Part shown: positions 57,542 to 64,000 of the stretch, one piece after another
Layout: the number at the start of each line of letters is the position of its first letter
Position numbering within the stretch: the stretch's first letter is position 1
Assembly (NCBI GenBank): GCA_902777835.1
Contig: CACYVC010000006.1
Location: forward strand, 1-64,000
Direction of reading: 5' to 3'
From: an uncultured Bacteroidales bacterium
GTDB taxonomy: Bacteria > Bacteroidota > Bacteroidia > Bacteroidales > Muribaculaceae
DNA: 64,000 nucleotides
Translations under genes and position numbers: made by a program
The notes under the pieces: generated by a model
What the model was told of the DNA's origin: nothing
What the model saw: the letters and a program-made list of their open reading frames with translations, nothing else
Database searches by the model: none

Positions 57542-58978
57542 TTGGCACAAGTTAAGGCACATAGCGAACGCTCATCGAAGTTTTTAAAAGACCTCGGCAT
57601 CTATGCCATCGGAAACCTGGGATCCAAGATCATCACGTTTGCGATGGTAGCTGTCTATACTTTCTACGTTAGCAAGAGAGATATGGGCTACTATGACCTG
57701 TGTCTGACTATAATCTTCTTGCTAATCCCGTTTGTGACGCTGCAATTGCGCGACGGAGCCTTCAGATTCCTGCTTGAGACCGATGACAGACAACGACGAA
57801 GCAAAATCATCACATATATTTATCGCACCCTCGTCACAAGCACCATAGTATCGCTGGTTGTAACCATCATGCTTGCCCTGTTTACCAGCATTGAATATGT
57901 GTGGTATTGCTTCATGCTTCTCATTGCTATGTCGTTTTTTGAGGTAATAACACAAGTGGCACGCGGTTTGGGCAAGAACGTGGAATTTGTTGCTACAGGA
58001 ATCATCTCCTCATTAGGAATATTTGTGTTCAGCATTGTGTTTGTAGTGATTTTGCCATGGGGCATCACCGGCATTTTCATATCCAATATTCTGGCACGCA
58101 TTGTGGCACTGGCCTACCTAGAATGGCGCATGAAGATTATTGCCACCTACTTCAAGTTTAAAATCAACATCAAGCAAGTGTCGCATGACCTCATCAAGTA
58201 CTCACTGCCACTATTGCCAGGCTCGATCTGCTGGTGGCTTACTGGCAGCAGCGACCGTTGGTTCATCAACCACTTCTTGGGTCTCGAAATGAATGGTGTG
58301 TATTCTGTAGCATTTCGTTTCAACAGCATCATTCTCATCCTGTCAACGATATTCTACCAGGCTTGGCAGGAGACAGCTATCTTGCAGTATAATAGTCCCG
58401 ATCGTGACAAGTTCTTCTCCAAGATGTTCAACACCTACATTGGCGTACTAGCCATCTTGCTCACGGGCTATTCCTTCTCACTGAAAATAATTTACCCATA
58501 TATTGTTGACATCAGTTATCAGGAGAGTGTTAACTATCTTTACCTTATGGGCATCTCTGCTGTGCTGTTTGCCTTGGTGGCATTTTTCGATATGGGCTAC
58601 CAGTGTGCTAAAGACACCGTTAGCACATTGCCCGCCATTGTGCTGGCTGCCATTGTCAACATTGTGTGCAACTTCGTGCTTGTCAAGTGCGTTGGCGTGT
58701 ATGGTGCCATCGCCACATCAATTATCACATATTTCGTGCTCTTCTTGTGGCGCCTGCACGACATGAAACGCTACTTCAAGCTCACTTTCTTTCCCACAAC
58801 CACGATTGCTGTGATTATCATTATTATTGGCTCAATCGCATTCCATTTCTTCAGCTCGTGGTGGATCTTGCTGCTCTATATGGTCGCAGCATGCGCTCTG
58901 GCATTATTATCGATTCCCAAAGAAACACTCTATGAGATGAAGAATAAAGTGATTCAAAAATTTGGAATTAAGCAATAA
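57542..58978 (+). CDS. polysaccharide flippase (Wzx/MATE-like)
   Basis: A 478-residue membrane protein with about 12-14 TM segments, in the MOP superfamily: LGIYAIGNLGSKIITFAMVAVYTFYV at the start (TM1), GSICWWLTGSSDRWFINHFLG in the middle and repeated VNIVCNFVLVKCVGVYGA near the end. It moves undecaprenyl-linked repeat units across the inner membrane. A stop codon lies three codons upstream and the first in-frame ATG would remove TM1, so the start is taken as TTG at 57542. First gene of the surface-polysaccharide group, 41 bases after the glutaminyl cyclase gene. Confidence 0.85.
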   Translation: MAQVKAHSERSSKFLKDLGIYAIGNLGSKIITFAMVAVYTFYVSKRDMGYYDLCLTIIFLLIPFVTLQLRDGAFRFLLETDDRQRRSKIITYIYRTLVTSTIVSLVVTIMLALFTSIEYVWYCFMLLIAMSFFEVITQVARGLGKNVEFVATGIISSLGIFVFSIVFVVILPWGITGIFISNILARIVALAYLEWRMKIIATYFKFKINIKQVSHDLIKYSLPLLPGSICWWLTGSSDRWFINHFLGLEMNGVYSVAFRFNSIILILSTIFYQAWQETAILQYNSPDRDKFFSKMFNTYIGVLAILLTGYSFSLKIIYPYIVDISYQESVNYLYLMGISAVLFALVAFFDMGYQCAKDTVSTLPAIVLAAIVNIVCNFVLVKCVGVYGAIATSIITYFVLFLWRLHDMKRYFKLTFFPTTTIAVIIIIIGSIAFHFFSSWWILLLYMVAACALALLSIPKETLYEMKNKVIQKFGIKQ

Positions 58979-59035
58979 TAGCAGTAAATAAACGTTAAGA
59001 AATTAATATACAAAATATAAATTGATACAAAGTTT

Positions 59036-59845
59036 ATGAAGATTAAAAACTTAATAATATTAGCAGCTATAATCATCACTCTGACAGGCTGCAAGACTGC
59101 ATCAGAGAACACCTTATCTTACTTCCGCAACCTGAGTGATTCACCTAATGGTGTGATGCCCAAAGGCGTCGATTATCAAATAAAGATTGTTCCCGACGAC
59201 GAGCTCTCTATTGTAGTTACTTCCATTGTGCCCGAAGCAAGCTATATGTTTAATCAACCGCAAGCCAACACTGCGCGTCGTGGCGACATAAGCACACAAC
59301 CAATCCCTCGCCTGCAAACATATATCGTGAATAAAGATGGCGACATCGTGATGCCAGTGATAGGACGTCTCAATGTAGTTGGAAAAACCACCCGCGAAGT
59401 TGAGCAGATGATAATGTCTCGCGTAAGCCAAACAGTAAAAGATCCTTTTGTAAGAGTAGAGCTACTTGGATTCTTCGTAAATGTGATGGGCGAAGTGAAA
59501 AATCCTCACCGTATTTACGTAAATTCCGAGAGATTTACACTGCTTGATGCTCTAAGCGCAGCTGGTGACTTAACTGACTTTGGTGAACGTGACAAAGTAC
59601 TGGTGATACGAGAGGAGAATGGACAGCAGACCTACCATCGTCTAAACCTTGCAGATAGCAATATTTTCTCTTCACCATACTTCTACTTGCAACAAAATGA
59701 TGTAGTGTATGTCGAGCCCAACCAGATACGCATTGACAATTCCAAATACAATCAAAACAACGCCTTCAAACTCTCTGTCATCTCCACCATCGTGAGTGCC
59801 GCTTCGGTAGTTGCATCACTTGTAATTGCCCTGGCAGTGAAATAA
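59036..59845 (+). CDS. polysaccharide export lipoprotein (Wza-like)
   Basis: A 269-residue outer-membrane lipoprotein (lipobox LTGC, Cys about 19). It has the Poly_export region (VDYQIKIVPDDELSIVV, YIVNKDGDIVMPVIGRLNV), a SLBB-type domain (FVNVMGEVKNPHRIYVN) and a C-terminal hydrophobic helix (VISTIVSAASVVASLVIAL) that could line the export pore as in Wza. Next gene: the Wzc-like partner, 36 bases on. Confidence 0.92.
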   Translation: MKIKNLIILAAIIITLTGCKTASENTLSYFRNLSDSPNGVMPKGVDYQIKIVPDDELSIVVTSIVPEASYMFNQPQANTARRGDISTQPIPRLQTYIVNKDGDIVMPVIGRLNVVGKTTREVEQMIMSRVSQTVKDPFVRVELLGFFVNVMGEVKNPHRIYVNSERFTLLDALSAAGDLTDFGERDKVLVIREENGQQTYHRLNLADSNIFSSPYFYLQQNDVVYVEPNQIRIDNSKYNQNNAFKLSVISTIVSAASVVASLVIALAVK

Positions 59846-59881
59846 CGTTTTAAACCCATACTCATTTTTTAATTCTCAAAC

Positions 59882-62206
59882 ATGAGCAATAAGTCCTACG
59901 AGAACAATACTACCACTCCACAAGGCGAGAGAATCATTGATTTAGGTAGCGTTATCAACAAGTACAAACGCTTTTGGTGGCTTTTTGTATTGTCGTTAAT
60001 TGCCTGCATTGGTCTTGCCATTGTATATTTAAAATACAAACTTCCAGAATATCTTGTAATCTCAACAGTGCTAGTTGATCAAGAAGATGACAGTAGCAGT
60101 GCAGGAGCATCATTGTTAAAAACCCTATCGTTAGGTGGCGGAGGTGCCAGTGTTGATGACGAAGTTGTGGTTATGGGTTCTCAAAGTATATGTTGCAATA
60201 TGGTAAAAGAGCTGAAACTCAACCGCCTATATATAAAGCGTAAAGGTCTCATCGGGAAGGTTGATTTTTATCAGAACTCGCCAATCGAGATTGATGCCCC
60301 TGAGGAAGTCTTCGACACCCTCTCAATAGGGATGAACTTCAAGGTTACTATCAAAGAGAATGGCAAGGCCGACATCAAGGTTAAAAAGGGGATGTTCAAG
60401 ACCTTCGCTACTCTCACCGACCAATCTTTGCCTGTTACCGTCACTATTCCCTACGGAAGTTATGTAGTGAAAACTACTAAATTTTATATGCCTGGTAAAG
60501 AAGTTGTGATCAACGCCAATGTTACAGGCAACTTGCTCCGCACCGAACAATTCATGGAAGACATGACAGTGAAGGTGCTAAACAAGAAAAGTAACGCCAT
60601 ATATATGGATGTTCAAACCTCTAATGTCAAGCGAGGCAAGGACATGCTCAACACTATGATACGCCTCTATAACGAACGAGGGCAACAAGAGAAAGACGAA
60701 CAAGCTATAAACACCGCCAACTTCATTAAAGAGCGACTAGGACTCATCTATAATGAGCTCACAAAAAGCGAGGCTGATATCGAAGCTTACAAGCGGTCCC
60801 ACAACTTAGCTGACGTGGATGGTCAAACCAAAACAAGCATTGCCCGTCAGGAGCAGGCTGAAAGCAAGATTGTAGCCCTAGAGTCTCAGTACCGCATCGT
60901 GGGACTTATCAATGATTTTATCAACGATCCACGAAACAAGTATTCTTACATACCATTTGATGAGTCCACAGCGGCTTCTGGACCTATCAGTGCGTTCAAT
61001 GAACTTGCCATGAGGCGCGCCGAACTAGCACGGAGTGCTAAAGGCGACAACGAAGCGCTCAAAGAGATTGACCGTCAACTCGATGCTATGCGCGAGACAA
61101 TACGCAAAGGTGTAAGCAACACCCTAAGCGCCCTTAGAATACAAATCGACAAAGCTTCCCAAGTGAGCAGCGAGTCACAAGGCGAGATGAACAAAGTTCC
61201 CTCTCTAGAGAGAGAAATGCGCGACTTATATCGTGAGCAAGGCATTCAGAACGCACTCTATACATTCTTGCTGCAGAAACGTGAGGAGAACGCCCTCGTA
61301 CTTGCAGCAACTACTCCTAAGGGTAAGATTGTCGATAACGCCTACGCCAAGAGCAAACCCGTAGCCCCCAACATTCCTGTGGTGCTCCTCATAGCCCTGA
61401 TTGCAGGTCTTATGATACCCATCTTGCTGCTTTATCTCAAGAACCTGTTCACTACTAAGTTCTCTACTCTAGATGAGCTGCAAGAGTTAACCAAGTCGCC
61501 TGTATTGGGCGAGATATGCCACAACCGCCACAAAGAGTCACTTGTTGTCAAGCCTGTCAAGACCTCATCGATTGTCGAGCTGTTCCGCTTGCTGCGCAAT
61601 AATGTGCAGTTCCTTATGACCAAGAAGGACGACAAGGTAGTGCTTGTCACATCCTCTATCAGTGGCGAGGGCAAGTCGTTTATCAGCGCCAACCTAGCAT
61701 CATCATTTGCTTTGCTTGGCAAGAGAGTGGCACTAGTGGGCATGGACATACGCAGTCCAAAACTTGCCAAAATGCTGTCAATCAAGGATGCCCCAGGAGT
61801 CACTAACTATCTCTCAAACTCCGACATTGAAATCAGCGAGATAGTGCAGCAAGTGGCCGATGTTGAGAACTTGAACGTCATTGTTGCTGGCCCAATTCCA
61901 CCTAACCCCTCAGAACTACTGCTTGGAGAACGTACCACTAAGTTATTTGAAGATCTGCGCAAAGACTTTGATATTATAATCATTGACTCAGCCCCAATAG
62001 CTATGGTGAGCGACACATTCTCACTGGCTAAGTTTGGCGACACTACGCTCTTCGTTACCCGCGCCAACCACACAAAACGCAACCTCGTCAAGTACTTCAA
62101 CGACGTTGTTGCCCGCAAGCAATTCAGCAATGCTGCCGTCGTGCTGAACGACAGCAACCCACGTCTATCGGCTGGCTATGGCTACGGCTACGGCAAGGAG
62201 AAATAA
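59882..62206 (+). CDS. polysaccharide co-polymerase with BY-kinase domain (Wzc-like)
   Basis: A 774-residue inner-membrane protein: N-terminal Wzz domain with TM1 (about 30-52), a long periplasmic coiled-coil region (about 250-480), TM2 (about 500-522), then the bacterial tyrosine kinase domain: Walker A SSISGEGKSFI (about 593-602), Walker A' LVGMDIRSP and Walker B DIIIIDSAP. The C-terminus has a Tyr cluster (AGYGYGYGKEK), the expected autophosphorylation site. Controls chain length and export with the Wza-like protein. Confidence 0.95.
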   Translation: MSNKSYENNTTTPQGERIIDLGSVINKYKRFWWLFVLSLIACIGLAIVYLKYKLPEYLVISTVLVDQEDDSSSAGASLLKTLSLGGGGASVDDEVVVMGSQSICCNMVKELKLNRLYIKRKGLIGKVDFYQNSPIEIDAPEEVFDTLSIGMNFKVTIKENGKADIKVKKGMFKTFATLTDQSLPVTVTIPYGSYVVKTTKFYMPGKEVVINANVTGNLLRTEQFMEDMTVKVLNKKSNAIYMDVQTSNVKRGKDMLNTMIRLYNERGQQEKDEQAINTANFIKERLGLIYNELTKSEADIEAYKRSHNLADVDGQTKTSIARQEQAESKIVALESQYRIVGLINDFINDPRNKYSYIPFDESTAASGPISAFNELAMRRAELARSAKGDNEALKEIDRQLDAMRETIRKGVSNTLSALRIQIDKASQVSSESQGEMNKVPSLEREMRDLYREQGIQNALYTFLLQKREENALVLAATTPKGKIVDNAYAKSKPVAPNIPVVLLIALIAGLMIPILLLYLKNLFTTKFSTLDELQELTKSPVLGEICHNRHKESLVVKPVKTSSIVELFRLLRNNVQFLMTKKDDKVVLVTSSISGEGKSFISANLASSFALLGKRVALVGMDIRSPKLAKMLSIKDAPGVTNYLSNSDIEISEIVQQVADVENLNVIVAGPIPPNPSELLLGERTTKLFEDLRKDFDIIIIDSAPIAMVSDTFSLAKFGDTTLFVTRANHTKRNLVKYFNDVVARKQFSNAAVVLNDSNPRLSAGYGYGYGKEK

Positions 62207-62259
62207 CGTCTTATATAATTAAGACTATCAAGTAACATCTGCTCTCAACTGCCAGAATC

Positions 62260-63558
62260 ATGAAATTTGAGAAACGCTTCTTGTTGCAACGCCTCTTTTT
62301 CATAGGCTTTTGGCTATCTACATGCACCGGCTTCATCAGCGACCTAATTTGGGGCAGCGGTGAGCCCTCAATATTAAGGACAATATCTTTGCTCGTGGTT
62401 GATGCAATTATTGTTTTTCTTGGTGTGTGCACTATAAAGAAGATGTTTGATATTATAATGATTCTATCATTTATTATAATCTCCTATTTCAGCACATGCC
62501 TGATAAATAATGGTAGCTTCGTCTCATGGGCCAATGGTCTCCGCTACTTTAACGGAATTCTGTTCATCATATCCATTTTGCGCTATTTTGGGGCCACAGA
62601 GTATCGCCATGACCTTTTTGTGAAATCGCTCGACAGGCAATTTTACATCTTCCTTTGGCTGCAAGTGCCCGCTGTGCTTTTTCAATTTTTCAAGTATGGC
62701 GCTGGCGACAAAGTGGGCGGAACTATGGGTGATGGATTCTCGGGAGTGGTGAGTTTCACCATCTATTATGTGTCGTTCTATTTGTTAAGAAAACACATTG
62801 ACCACAACAACATCTTGAGGTCTATTTCAAAAAACTGGATATTTATTTTCCTCCTTTTCCCTTCATTTCTAAATGAAACTAAAATCAGTTTTGCTCTAAT
62901 CTTAGTCTATTTTATTCTGTTGATGCCCATCGACCGAAAATACATAATTCGCATGACATTTCTATCTCCAGTAGTTGTGATTCTAGTTGCAGTGGGCAAT
63001 TACTTCTATTCTTCTACAGTTGATGAAAGTCAAGGCAAGCTTAAACTCGACGCTGAATTTTTTGATGAATATTTGGATGCTGATATCGATAAACTTGAGA
63101 AAGGTTTAGAGTATCTTGAGAAATATGAGGATGAAGAGGAATTTGATATACCTCGATTTACCAAATTGGGATTAATGCCTATGGTGTTCTCAGCCCACCC
63201 AGGCAATAATCTTTTGGGATTTGGCATAAACATATATTCTCGAGGAAAATATATTGAAGAATCTGATTTCAGCAAAGAATATGATTGGCTACTACGAGGT
63301 ACAAGTCCTCACATTTACAGCACTTACATGCAACTGGGCATTATTGGTTCCATCTGGATGGCAATATTCCTTATTAGCCTGTTTTTTATAAAACCTAAAA
63401 AATACCCTAAGAGGGACCTCAGTTCGCAGTTGTTTTTCTTTATTGCAATAATTATTTTATTGCTATATGCAGACCTATGGATAAACAATAACTTCTGCTA
63501 TATAATGCTCACCTTTATGATGCTTTCTTGGAGAAAAAACGAAATTGCATCCAATTAA
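62260..63558 (+). CDS. O-antigen/capsule polymerase-like membrane protein (Wzy-like)
   Basis: A 432-residue membrane protein with about ten TM segments and one large charged loop (about 255-340, with KLEKGLEYLEKYEDEEEF). The FLNETKISFALILVYFILL segment resembles the polymerase/ligase (Wzy/WaaL) pattern. Family assignment is tentative because these proteins diverge strongly; the setting after Wzc supports it. Coding sequence is A/T-rich relative to the preceding genes. Confidence 0.65.
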   Translation: MKFEKRFLLQRLFFIGFWLSTCTGFISDLIWGSGEPSILRTISLLVVDAIIVFLGVCTIKKMFDIIMILSFIIISYFSTCLINNGSFVSWANGLRYFNGILFIISILRYFGATEYRHDLFVKSLDRQFYIFLWLQVPAVLFQFFKYGAGDKVGGTMGDGFSGVVSFTIYYVSFYLLRKHIDHNNILRSISKNWIFIFLLFPSFLNETKISFALILVYFILLMPIDRKYIIRMTFLSPVVVILVAVGNYFYSSTVDESQGKLKLDAEFFDEYLDADIDKLEKGLEYLEKYEDEEEFDIPRFTKLGLMPMVFSAHPGNNLLGFGINIYSRGKYIEESDFSKEYDWLLRGTSPHIYSTYMQLGIIGSIWMAIFLISLFFIKPKKYPKRDLSSQLFFFIAIIILLLYADLWINNNFCYIMLTFMMLSWRKNEIASN

Positions 63559-63562
63559 CACC

Positions 63563-64000
63563 TTAGTATTGTCGCCCAATAAGCCTCTTCATCCATCTAT
63601 TTCCTTTAACACACATATGCAGCAGACTTGGGCTGTGAAGCAGTGCGTGAAGTACCCTGATCTTGCGGGGATATCGTCTCACTTCATAGGAAATCACCTG
63701 CTTGTACCAGTCATCTTTCACAATTTTATTTATATAAAAACTAAAGGTGTGTATTTCGTTGATCTTGATGTCATCATCAAATCTATTATCGTGAACATTT
63801 TCATTAAGGGTTGTCTCTAACTCACTAAAATACTTGCGCCATAGTGCTTGCTTGAAATATCGACCAGTCATCGTTAACGAGGTGGAAACTTGATAGTAAT
63901 TGTAGAGTCTTTTATCATAGACTCCCACCCTGCTACACTTGAGAACAAGTCTTATATTGGTCAATATATCCTCACTGGGCATTTCTCTCTTGACCACAAA
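63563..64000 (-). CDS. family 2 glycosyltransferase, C-terminal part cut by window edge
   Basis: The reading frame continues past the right edge. The visible 145 or so codons contain MPSEDILTNIRLVLKCSRVGVYDKRLYNYYQVSTSLT, split here as SEDILTNIRL and VYDKRLYNYYQVSTSLT, typical of the end of GT2 transferases (E-D near the acceptor site, then the YYxxxxSxT element). It is convergent with the Wzy-like gene, so it is transcribed from outside the window. Confidence 0.7.
   Translation of the reverse strand, partial: FVVKREMPSEDILTNIRLVLKCSRVGVYDKRLYNYYQVSTSLTMTGRYFKQALWRKYFSELETTLNENVHDNRFDDDIKINEIHTFSFYINKIVKDDWYKQVISYEVRRYPRKIRVLHALLHSPSLLHMCVKGNRWMKRLIGRQY

Overview
The window reads as a chromosome segment of an anaerobic gut-type Bacteroidales bacterium (Bacteroides/Prevotella/Muribaculaceae relatives; I cannot resolve the genus). 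Support: a SusC-like TonB-dependent receptor start at the left edge, many TAnnTTTG-type (-7) promoter boxes, almost no Shine-Dalgarno sites, BspA-type leucine-rich repeats, dockerin-bearing secreted proteins, class 3 fructose-bisphosphatase, a long Rel/SpoT and a C69 dipeptidase. No phage, transposase or CRISPR array is visible.

Layout. 1-720: start of a SusC-like receptor and a small secreted protein (minus), then a gene-free stretch with a long imperfect foldback (815-955). 1235-4158: fbp and an AraC-type regulator (minus). 4408-9158: two-gene operon of a secreted beta-propeller protein and a 1277-residue amidase-dockerin protein. 9241-11405: secreted unknown protein and exported metallophosphoesterase. 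19231 down to 11628 (minus): rel, pgpH-type HD hydrolase, membrane protein, DUF4919-like protein and SH3 protein, a terminator, then xerC and hpf. 19530-23071: four consecutive FKBP-type prolyl isomerases. 23558-27827 (minus): deoxyribosyltransferase-like protein, yebC, cupin, pheT. 28058-29536: secreted protein with a FecR-like end. 29853-32546: four tandem paralogues sharing a Cys-rich N-terminal module, one fused to a TonB C-terminal domain. 32725-34481: AAA ATPase and radical SAM activase behind paired palindromes. 34636-42081: aminopeptidase P, four-helix-bundle protein, mfd and a C-terminal processing protease. 42469-42647: two identical tRNA-Asn genes. 42803-51281: porin, Dcu transporter, C69 dipeptidase, BspA-like and Ig-like/FGE-like surface proteins. 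51416-57500: SanA-like protein, class A PBP, nadB, glutaminyl cyclase. 57542-64000: capsule/exopolysaccharide genes (flippase, Wza-like, Wzc-like kinase, Wzy-like polymerase, and an opposing partial glycosyltransferase).

The least ordinary signals are: (i) more than a dozen intergenic arrays of imperfect 7-base (sometimes 9-base) repeats abutting start or stop codons, recalling the heptanucleotide STRR repeats of cyanobacteria; (ii) the four-gene Cys-rich/lipobox/TonB array; (iii) paired CACCAnnTGGTG dyads before the ATPase-radical SAM unit; (iv) the foldback at 815-955; (v) a promoter-hairpin-mini-ORF unit at 23225-23357 with no gene downstream on its strand. All calls were made by reading the sequence; no database search was run.
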